Assembly: GCF_040833955.1 (NCBI RefSeq)
Contig: NZ_CP162133.1
Location: forward strand, 2,440,001-2,504,000
Reading direction: 5' to 3'
From: Leptospira sp. WS60.C2
Lineage (GTDB): Bacteria > Spirochaetota > Leptospiria > Leptospirales > Leptospiraceae
Length of the DNA stretch: 64,000 bases
The notes under the pieces were generated by a model. That model was not told the DNA's origin. It saw only the letters and a program-made list of their open reading frames with translations, and did no database searches. Position numbers and translations under genes: made by a program. Numbering within the stretch: the first letter of the stretch is position 1; the number at the start of each line of letters is the position of its first letter. Below, one piece after another: positions 57,048-64,000 of this stretch.

Positions 57048-58490
57048 ATGAATCATTTGCGAATTGCTTTTCTTTACGGCGTAGTCATCTATGCCATTTT
57101 CCTTTTTGCCTTTTCTGGTGTTCCTGATGCGGATATCTTTTATCATTTTGCGGTCGCAAAATTATATTGGAACCATGGATTTGTCTCACAATTGCCTTGG
57201 CCAGAAATTGCCATACAATCAAAAGAATTTACGGACTACCATTTTCTCTTTCACATTGTTCAGATTCCATTTGTTCTACTGCCAATGGAAGAATCAGTTT
57301 CAATCAAACTTTTTATCCTATGTTCCATCACATCCTTCCTCTACATAGTTTTACATTACATTCATACGAGAGTTCCTAAAACATCACCTTATCTCATCGT
57401 CACTTTTTTTGTACTCGGTTCCATTCTGTTTACAGGACGGATGTTATTTGGCAGAGGGAATCTCTTGTTTTTTAGCCTTTATTTCTTATGTTTGCATTTG
57501 TGGAATCCCAAACATTTTTATAAGATTGCGCTGATCTCGTTTTTATCTGTTTGGACTTATAGCGGATTCCCTTATCTAGTTCTCACTGCATTTTTTGTTA
57601 CCTTCCTTGATCCCAAAAAAGAAAACATCAAACTCTTCCTTTATCTTCTTTTTGGAATCTTTTTAGGGTTTCTTTTCCATCCTTCGTTTCCCTATCAATT
57701 CAAAGGTTACTTTATTGAACTTGTCTTACAATCATTTCCGCCGAGTGGGATTGAGCCAATTGCAGAATGGTTACCTCCCTCAAGAGAAATTTTGGTTCTA
57801 GGTTTCATCACAATATTCCCACTCTTGTTACTTAGTTTTAAAAATAGTTTTGAATCCAAGTTCGAACCGAACAGTCTCGTTTTTTTGTTTCTAGGAATTA
57901 CCAATCTGATATTTGCTGGTGCTTCCTTACGAGTTTTTGAACTCAGCTGGCTTATGTTTTTTGTCTTTATCTTTTTAAATTTAAAGATTTCACTCAACTA
58001 CCAATTGTTAATCTCAATTTTACTTTTTATCATCCAAATCCCGATCGCCTATAACAAGATGGGACAACAATTCCAATCATCTGAAACTAAATATGGACAA
58101 ATTGTCACTGATTGGATTCGATTTAACATCCCCAAAGGGGAAAGAATCTTCTTATCTTGGGCCGATTATCCTTACTTTACGTTCAAAATTCCGCAGTATC
58201 ATTTTTTGTTTGGATTAAATCCACTTTATGCTTGGTCTTATGACCAAAACTTATACTTCACACAAAAAGCATTTTTTGAAAGTAATGTACAAGGGTTTCA
58301 TTTGATTCCGAAAGCATTAAACTACTATACAATTGTGATTAACAAACAATATTATAGTTATACGGTGAAATCCTTTCAGACAATCACGACGGATTATGTT
58401 ATGGCCTTTGAGAATGAGAAATATGCAATTTTTGTAAAAGCGAACCCCAATCCAAATAAACCAAACGAAAAGAGCATAAATCCTAAATAA
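57048..58490 (+). CDS. Multi-pass membrane protein, GT-C-like
   Basis: A 480-residue protein with about ten membrane helices and a short soluble tail. The first loop holds PDADIFYHFAVAKLYWNHG, with an acidic DxD-like pair as found in GT-C glycosyltransferases that use lipid-linked sugars. A loop near 400 contains WADYPYFTF. It may glycosylate exported proteins or lipids; the family is not certain. It is 27 nt after the second propeller lipoprotein, and its last 97 nt overlap the convergent gene. Confidence 0.65.
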   Translation: MNHLRIAFLYGVVIYAIFLFAFSGVPDADIFYHFAVAKLYWNHGFVSQLPWPEIAIQSKEFTDYHFLFHIVQIPFVLLPMEESVSIKLFILCSITSFLYIVLHYIHTRVPKTSPYLIVTFFVLGSILFTGRMLFGRGNLLFFSLYFLCLHLWNPKHFYKIALISFLSVWTYSGFPYLVLTAFFVTFLDPKKENIKLFLYLLFGIFLGFLFHPSFPYQFKGYFIELVLQSFPPSGIEPIAEWLPPSREILVLGFITIFPLLLLSFKNSFESKFEPNSLVFLFLGITNLIFAGASLRVFELSWLMFFVFIFLNLKISLNYQLLISILLFIIQIPIAYNKMGQQFQSSETKYGQIVTDWIRFNIPKGERIFLSWADYPYFTFKIPQYHFLFGLNPLYAWSYDQNLYFTQKAFFESNVQGFHLIPKALNYYTIVINKQYYSYTVKSFQTITTDYVMAFENEKYAIFVKANPNPNKPNEKSINPK

Positions 58491-60772
58491 ATTCGTCCAG
58501 GTAACTTTGAGATTTGAATGTTCGCTTTTTGGGAGCTAGGTTCACCATCCAATCGAACCCAAAACTCTTTCGCTGTATCATCTAACAACAAAAATCCATC
58601 CGAAACATTTCTCGGTGCAAAATAAGAATTCTGCGTTTGAATCGGAATCATGGGTTGGGGTATTTTTGGAAGACCATTCAAAAAGAAATTGAGCCTTTCT
58701 TCTATCGCCAGGTTTTCATTTCTGATCTCTGATTCACCTAACAGAATTGCAGGTACTGCTTTTTTCTTGAGTCCAGACATCCAAGACAATTCTCCCATTC
58801 CGTTTTGTTCTGTGACTAAAAATACTGAAGACAAAGCAGGTAAGATCAAATCTAAATCTTCCAATTGTGCACGAGAGATACGCAAAATTTTAGTTTGATA
58901 ACCAAGATTGCTTAAATGCATTTGAAGTAAGTTACTGGTTTTCAAAAATGATTGGTAACTGAATTCTTTGTTTTGGTTCAACGTATCCGCATGTATCAGT
59001 CCAATTGGTTTTATGTATTTTGTGTTTTTTGCCGGTAATATTTTTAGAATCCGAAACGGCCCTTCTTTTGCTACAGTTTGTAACCTATCTTGATACGTTT
59101 GTATATAATCCATAAATTCAGGAGAAAAACCCATTAGATAGGGAACTCCAGAACGTTGTAAAAAATCCAAAAAATAAGGTATATTCTTATCTTTTTTAAG
59201 CAAAATAAGCGAGTCCCGCCAATCGATATCGGTTCCCCAACGGAATGTATGCGAAAATCCAAAGGATTGCCAATTAAAAACCAGAGTAGAATAATATGAA
59301 GATTCAACAGTAAGACCAAGATTATTCTTTATTCCTGAATCATAAAACATAGGAATCCAAAAATGTGGACCACCAAACAATGACTTGGACTTAATGATCT
59401 CAGGCTGAACAATTGAATCTTTCGGTAATTCTTTTAGTCGCATTAACAATTGATCATATAAAACCAATTCTTCTTTCGGACGAGCCTCCTTCCACAGAGG
59501 CGATTTGTAATCTTGGTATCGAAACGGATCGAAGTTGATGAAAAGATAAAATTGAGTCAGGACAATCAAAAACAAAATTGGCAATAAAGGTAAAAACTTT
59601 TTTTGAATCCGAATCGAATACAAAACAACAAATGGCATAAGCACTGAAAATGCGATAAAAAAACAATCAAACGCTCTATAGTTGTGAATTTTTATATTGG
59701 GAATGATAAATCCAAAAGAGTAGTCTAAAGACATCCAAAAAAACACAAGAAGTACTACCGTCATGAACCGACTACGTATGTAGTTCTGTAAATCTCGCAA
59801 ATGGAATGTTAGTGCGATGAGAACAAACAAATACAACCAACGTCCTGATCGAAACAGTTCAATGAAATACGCAAGCGTGATATTCTCTCCTAATTGTGAT
59901 GCCCTGGCAGCTTGGTCATAAACATCCCGGCTTAAGATAGAAAGAATAGGTGGGTATGAGTAACCATAAAAGACCGAACTTGTATATTCAGAATATTTGA
60001 AAAAAAGATACAACACTGGTAGAACAAGTAATAAGATTGATGATAATGATATGAAAAGTATGTTTAGATGTTTTTGCCAAAAATTCCGATACACAATGAA
60101 ATAAATAAACAGTATCAAACTATAAAAAATGGAACTCAGTAGATGTGAATAAAAGACCAAAGCAGATCCACTTACAAAAATAATGAGAGATCCTAATGCT
60201 CTTTTTTTCCGGTATCGATCGAGAGAAATAATTCCAAAAAGAAAGAGTGCATGTGTAAAACTGGAGATCACAGTGCCTTCAATGATCCCAACAATGCTTG
60301 TTCCTTGTAATCCCTCTCCTGCATAATTAAAATAAAACAATATGGAGGAAACACCGAGTAACAGCCGAATCGGAAAAGGAAAACGACGCCAAAAGAATTG
60401 ATTTCCGAATTGATAGATGACATATCCAAGAAACAAAATGGTACAAAAAATTAAGATAGAGAAAGCCGCTTCGATCGAAAGAGAAAAAAGAATGTGAACT
60501 AAATAGACTAAGAAATAATAAAATGGAGGATAAAAATAAAAAATTGGGAATCCTCCGAACCAGACATCAGACCAACCAATGGCGACTCCTGACTCCAATA
60601 GTTTTGCAAATTCTTTTGCCAGAACAACATGCCCAGGCGTATCCCACCCGCTGACTGTCTCACCAGAAAATAGATATCGAAATCGAAATAGGAAGGTAAA
60701 GAAAATGAGAAATGTGAGACTATAAACAAACATTTTAGTCCACAATGTCTTAGAAGAAACCCGAGAGAACAT
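58394..60772 (-). CDS. Large multi-pass membrane protein, GT-C/PTPS-related type
   Basis: A 792-residue protein with about twelve N-terminal helices, a periplasmic region (about 400-740) and one final helix (about 755-785). The first loop reads GWDTPGHVVLAKEF, followed by GWSDVWFGGFPIFYFYPPFYYFL, resembling the membrane domain of 6-pyruvoyl-tetrahydropterin-synthase-related proteins and GT-C enzymes. The function is unknown, perhaps sugar transfer to envelope molecules. Its 3' end overlaps the convergent membrane protein gene by 97 nt. Confidence 0.65.
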   Translation of the reverse strand: MFSRVSSKTLWTKMFVYSLTFLIFFTFLFRFRYLFSGETVSGWDTPGHVVLAKEFAKLLESGVAIGWSDVWFGGFPIFYFYPPFYYFLVYLVHILFSLSIEAAFSILIFCTILFLGYVIYQFGNQFFWRRFPFPIRLLLGVSSILFYFNYAGEGLQGTSIVGIIEGTVISSFTHALFLFGIISLDRYRKKRALGSLIIFVSGSALVFYSHLLSSIFYSLILFIYFIVYRNFWQKHLNILFISLSSILLLVLPVLYLFFKYSEYTSSVFYGYSYPPILSILSRDVYDQAARASQLGENITLAYFIELFRSGRWLYLFVLIALTFHLRDLQNYIRSRFMTVVLLVFFWMSLDYSFGFIIPNIKIHNYRAFDCFFIAFSVLMPFVVLYSIRIQKKFLPLLPILFLIVLTQFYLFINFDPFRYQDYKSPLWKEARPKEELVLYDQLLMRLKELPKDSIVQPEIIKSKSLFGGPHFWIPMFYDSGIKNNLGLTVESSYYSTLVFNWQSFGFSHTFRWGTDIDWRDSLILLKKDKNIPYFLDFLQRSGVPYLMGFSPEFMDYIQTYQDRLQTVAKEGPFRILKILPAKNTKYIKPIGLIHADTLNQNKEFSYQSFLKTSNLLQMHLSNLGYQTKILRISRAQLEDLDLILPALSSVFLVTEQNGMGELSWMSGLKKKAVPAILLGESEIRNENLAIEERLNFFLNGLPKIPQPMIPIQTQNSYFAPRNVSDGFLLLDDTAKEFWVRLDGEPSSQKANIQISKLPGRIYLGFMLFSFGLFGLGFAFTKIAYFSFSKAIT

Positions 60773-60909
60773 AAACTTGAGAATGAATCCTTTTTCAAAT
60801 TTGGCAATTCTATAATTCTATTGAAGTAGGAGTTTGAGGATTTCTACGAAATAAAATTTTCAAAAAGAAATTTCCTAAATCGATAGCTTTTGAATCGTTG
60901 CCTTGATTT

Positions 60910-62094
60910 ATGTTGAGACACTTCCTTATTGCGATTCTATTTGGATTCCTTTTCCAATCTTGCAATCCACCTGAGTTAAAAAATTCCTGCGATCCATTTG
61001 CCTTTTCTATCCAAGACAAATTGATTTCAGAAATTCTGATTCAATCCAACACTTCCATTAGCATCGAAATCCTGCAGTTTTTATTTCCGAAACAAATCAT
61101 CAATTGTCCAACAGATCCAAATCGTGGTCCCTTTACCCTCTCTGGGGCGGTAATCGGTTTAGACAATGCTTCCCTCACTGTACAAAGTGGAACAACTCCC
61201 AATGAAACAATCACCATCCAACCTGGCCAAAAAAGTTATCAATTCCAAACCCGTTTTCCTAGGAACACGAACTATCAAATCACTGTTAGCTCCATTCCAC
61301 AGGGAGAATGTTTTCTGGAAAATGGACAGGGATCAATTGGAAGAAACATCACGGATGCCAACATCCGTTGTGTGGAACCGAGAAGTGTTCCTAATTTGGC
61401 AAGTTGGTATCGCATTGATTCTTTTAGCCAAGCAGATAGTACAGCAGTCTCTAATTGGAGCGATGAAAGTACAAATGGAAATACACTGACTGGATTTGGA
61501 CCTCTCTATCATACATCTGGGATGAATGGAAAACCAGAAGTTCGAATGTTAGGTGACTCTGTTTCAACAAGTTCGGCTGTTGGACTTGGAGGGTCTGAAC
61601 TCACTATTTTTATTGTGATGCGTAGGCTTGGTTTTTATGCAACAGAACAATACGTTTTCTTTATGGGAAATGATCCAGGAGGATGTCCTGCTGGTTCGGT
61701 CGTTATGTCATTACAAGGTGGAGATGGACAAGTCGGACTACAAACTCCATGTTCGGGATACTATCTAGCACCTAGCACAGGATTTGTGATCTCTGAATCC
61801 GACTTTACTCCAAAATTAATTGTATTACGATATGGATTCGGTGCTCCATCTTCCATTTATGCAAGGGAAAACGGACAGGTTAAAGTAAACACAACCCTAC
61901 TTGGTGCCGCTTTAAATGGATCCAATAGTTATTTTCAGTTCGGAGATTATGGAGCAGCAACAAGACCTGCACAAGTAGCAGTCTCTGAATATCTATACTT
62001 CAACCGAGTTCTTTCCGAAGCCGAACTCTTACGAATTGAATGTTATTTAGCAAAAAAATATTCTTTTTCCTACGGCCAAAGCTGTCAACCATAG
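60910..62094 (+). CDS. Lipoprotein with Ig-like and LamG-like domains
   Basis: A 394-residue lipoprotein whose signal ends FQSC. The short module NPPELKNSCDPFAFSIQDKL resembles that of the two propeller lipoproteins. An Ig-like domain of about 80 residues follows (SGAVIGLDNASLTVQSG, ending ITDANIRC). The C-terminal region from about residue 155 resembles a concanavalin/LamG fold (LASWYRIDSF, ITIFIVMRR-like ELTIFIVMRR, AVSEYLYFNRVLSEAEL). Probably a surface adhesin or ligand-binding protein. Confidence 0.74.
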   Translation: MLRHFLIAILFGFLFQSCNPPELKNSCDPFAFSIQDKLISEILIQSNTSISIEILQFLFPKQIINCPTDPNRGPFTLSGAVIGLDNASLTVQSGTTPNETITIQPGQKSYQFQTRFPRNTNYQITVSSIPQGECFLENGQGSIGRNITDANIRCVEPRSVPNLASWYRIDSFSQADSTAVSNWSDESTNGNTLTGFGPLYHTSGMNGKPEVRMLGDSVSTSSAVGLGGSELTIFIVMRRLGFYATEQYVFFMGNDPGGCPAGSVVMSLQGGDGQVGLQTPCSGYYLAPSTGFVISESDFTPKLIVLRYGFGAPSSIYARENGQVKVNTTLLGAALNGSNSYFQFGDYGAATRPAQVAVSEYLYFNRVLSEAELLRIECYLAKKYSFSYGQSCQP

Positions 62095-62117
62095 GAAAAA
62101 TCTAGATAAGCCTCTTA

Positions 62118-62939
62118 CTATTTTGTTGCGATGCTAGACTTTTTGTCTTCCTCCACTTTTGCTTGGAATAAAAGAAAACCTAAGGTAGCAATCACTCCTC
62201 CAAAAAAGATAAACAATTCGGGACCATACGACTCCGATTTCCAATTTTCACCCACTAACACTAAGAAAATGATTGGTGCAATGTACTGATTGGTAAACAA
62301 TGCAGCAAATGTGACTTGGTTCGAAAAACCTCCCCGTAAGAATTTCCACAAGAACAAGTGAGGATTGGCAAGGATCGTTGACAAAGCAAGCAGTGCCATA
62401 AATACCATTTCAAAAATAGAAATCCCTACTCTTGGGTCAATCGACATACTGAGATACGTTGGGTTCTGAAACAGATGACCAATCAAACTCATTCCTCCAG
62501 GAACAAGTGCTAGGTGAATCAAAATATCATCCAAAATCCAAGATCGATCGGGAGTTCTTCTCAAATACAAAAGAATTTCGTAAAAGCTAAAGAAAATCAA
62601 GCCGATGGAAGTGAATATCGAAGTCATGACGAGTGTTGACTTTGGATTGATATGAACTCCGGGAGCGGAGAGTAACATCAAAATGGAAGAAATATTCCCA
62701 CCTCCTACAATCATTAAAAAAGCAAGATTTGCAGTGAAAGGCCAAAGATGAAAATGTCTCGTCGCAATGCGAAGGCTAACCATGACAAGGAGAGAAATGG
62801 CAGTGAAAATAGAAAGTACTGGACCATCAGGCCTGTAAAACAAAGGGGCTCCAAAGATCCAAGCCAGAAGAGTGATAGTCGACCCTATCAAGATGATAAA
62901 ATCAAGAATCTCAGCCCATTTTAAAAATCGTTTTTCCAT
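62118..62939 (-). CDS. Eight-helix membrane protein, unknown
   Basis: A 273-residue inner-membrane protein with about eight helices and short loops, lacking any soluble domain. The ribosome site AAGGT lies 9 nt before ATG. No transporter motif is recognised; a sensory membrane domain or small-molecule transporter is possible. It is convergent with the LamG-like lipoprotein and divergent from the cyclic-nucleotide-domain gene. Confidence 0.6.
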   Translation of the reverse strand: MEKRFLKWAEILDFIILIGSTITLLAWIFGAPLFYRPDGPVLSIFTAISLLVMVSLRIATRHFHLWPFTANLAFLMIVGGGNISSILMLLSAPGVHINPKSTLVMTSIFTSIGLIFFSFYEILLYLRRTPDRSWILDDILIHLALVPGGMSLIGHLFQNPTYLSMSIDPRVGISIFEMVFMALLALSTILANPHLFLWKFLRGGFSNQVTFAALFTNQYIAPIIFLVLVGENWKSESYGPELFIFFGGVIATLGFLLFQAKVEEDKKSSIATK

Positions 62940-63095
62940 TGAATTCTTACCTTCTTTTGAGGTATTGAATTGTACTGATTCGGTAAATTTTGCAATTCAA
63001 AAATTTTACCGCTTCAAAGATCATAACTCAGATAAGGTGCAAAGCTGATTCAAAAAAGACTTCCCGAGGACAATAAAGTAAAAAAAGATAACGGT

Positions 63096-64000
63096 GTGGT
63101 TCTCCATTCTTCTCGTAACTCTAGCTTTTTACACAAACTCACATTACTTGAAATCTTTCGCACGTTACCAAAATCAGCGCTCAGAGAATTTTTTTCTTGT
63201 GTCGAACGAATTCAAATGCGAGGGGGAGAAGTTCTTTTCGAAGAAGGTTCTCCTGGGAATGACCTGTTCATTCTACTTGCTGGCAAACTTCAGTTCGAAA
63301 AACAAAACCCTGAAGGGGGATCTCCCATACTTGGAACGTTTCGTAGACAGGATTTAATCGGTGAATTGAGTTTGCTCACGGGAGAGTCTCGTTCTGCAAC
63401 CGTACGTGCTCTTCGTGACAGTGAACTCATTCGCGTTCCAGCTAACAAAGCATTACAAATTCTGCAAAAATCACCTGAAGCTTTATTGGAAATCACAAAG
63501 GTAATTGCTCAAAGATTGGCTCATGTGAATGACCTCATTGGCCACGCGCAACCAACACCGAAATCGTTTACATTTTTATCTTCCCTCCCAAAAGAAGAAA
63601 TCCAGCAAGTTCTTGATTCATTTGGAATGTATGTGCTTCGTTTCGGAAGTTTTTGTGTGATTGATGAAAGATTCTATGTAGAACGTATGTCGGAAATCGA
63701 ACATTTAGAGGAAATCGAAAAAGAGTCAGCTGCCATACGATTACTTGCAAAAATTGAATCACAATATGATTTTATTCTCTATTTAATTCAAGACCAAGAT
63801 GTAAATCCAGAATGGATTTCAAGAGCCATTCGCCAAGGTGATTCGTTTGTATTTTTAAAACGTGGAGACTCTTTTCAAAATTTCAAAAAATGGGATAAAT
63901 TTTTAAAAACAACCGAGAAACAAAATCGGCCTAAGTATTTAGCAGTTTTACAAACAAACATAAGTTCTATCTGTAAGGGAACCATCCGCCACCTCCAAGA
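63096..64000 (+). CDS. Cyclic-nucleotide-binding-domain protein (3' part missing)
   Basis: At least 301 residues; the gene continues beyond the window. A Crp-type domain covers about 15-145, with FEEGSPGNDLFILLAGKL and the cassette DLIGELSLLTGESRSATVRA, which keeps the Glu and Arg for binding cAMP or cGMP. The later region (about 165 on) resembles the linker of NTE/RssA-type proteins, in which a patatin domain follows, but that domain is outside the window. The start is unclear: GTG 63096 is the first usual start in frame, and a CTG at 63045 follows an AAGGTG. Confidence 0.75.
   Translation, partial: MVLHSSRNSSFLHKLTLLEIFRTLPKSALREFFSCVERIQMRGGEVLFEEGSPGNDLFILLAGKLQFEKQNPEGGSPILGTFRRQDLIGELSLLTGESRSATVRALRDSELIRVPANKALQILQKSPEALLEITKVIAQRLAHVNDLIGHAQPTPKSFTFLSSLPKEEIQQVLDSFGMYVLRFGSFCVIDERFYVERMSEIEHLEEIEKESAAIRLLAKIESQYDFILYLIQDQDVNPEWISRAIRQGDSFVFLKRGDSFQNFKKWDKFLKTTEKQNRPKYLAVLQTNISSICKGTIRHLQ

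Overview
The window is ordinary chromosome from a spirochaete, most probably a saprophytic Leptospira. DNA is AT-rich, lipoprotein signal peptides have relaxed lipoboxes (LLGNC, CFANC, LISC), 7TMR-DISM/SpoIIE signalling proteins are plentiful, and the Fur-family regulator at 16.8 kb closely resembles leptospiral PerR as I remember it. The genus call is inference; no rRNA, tRNA, CRISPR array, phage or insertion sequence was seen.

Layout. 0-1 kb: 5' part of clpB behind a near-perfect CIRCE element. 1-8.4 kb: a DISM/SpoIIE phosphatase, then a minus-strand run of P-type ATPase, patatin-like lipase and receiver-first histidine kinase. 8.5-16.5 kb: a secernin-type C69 peptidase facing a glycerate kinase, a membrane flavo-iron-sulfur fusion with an apparently permuted FAD domain, and a histidine kinase/DISM-SpoIIE pair overlapping by 4 nt. 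16.7-20.8 kb: perR with its own box, a TRL-like lipoprotein, a ketopantoate-reductase-like gene, a small HTH regulator, a DoxX protein and a double cyclic-nucleotide-domain protein. 20.8-27.3 kb: a complete eboABCDEF metabolite-traffic operon, with the cyclic-nucleotide protein 4 nt behind eboF.

27.5-36.5 kb: an alginate-export-type outer-membrane barrel, a divergent TetR/oxidoreductase pair with a palindromic operator, a Cys-rich secreted protein, hemolysin III, an EF-hand protein, a second TetR regulator, the 3' remnant of a neutral ceramidase, a luciferase-like oxidoreductase and a PHB-depolymerase-type esterase. 36.5-38.7 kb: eutBC without other eut genes. 39-41.7 kb: three tandem mini-lipoproteins, a cupin-like lipoprotein and a photolyase-family protein without the Fe-S cysteine set. 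41.7-47.2 kb: a PerR-boxed exported katG, a HiPIP and ppc.

47-52.5 kb: small secreted proteins, a short recQ, a beta-propeller gene remnant, and a DJ-1/HxlR/dinucleotide-reductase group. 52.5-62 kb: a GC-rich structured intergenic element, then lipoproteins, three of which share an N-terminal module on different C-terminal domains, and two large GT-C-like membrane proteins whose 3' ends overlap by 97 nt. The window ends inside a cyclic-nucleotide-domain protein.

The best-supported regulatory theme is oxidative stress: matching 7-1-7 palindromes precede both perR and katG, and katG is followed at 3 nt by a HiPIP, so both products probably act in the periplasm. The most unusual items are the permuted flavoprotein-NapH fusion, the ebo operon joined to a cyclic-nucleotide protein, and the modular lipoprotein family.
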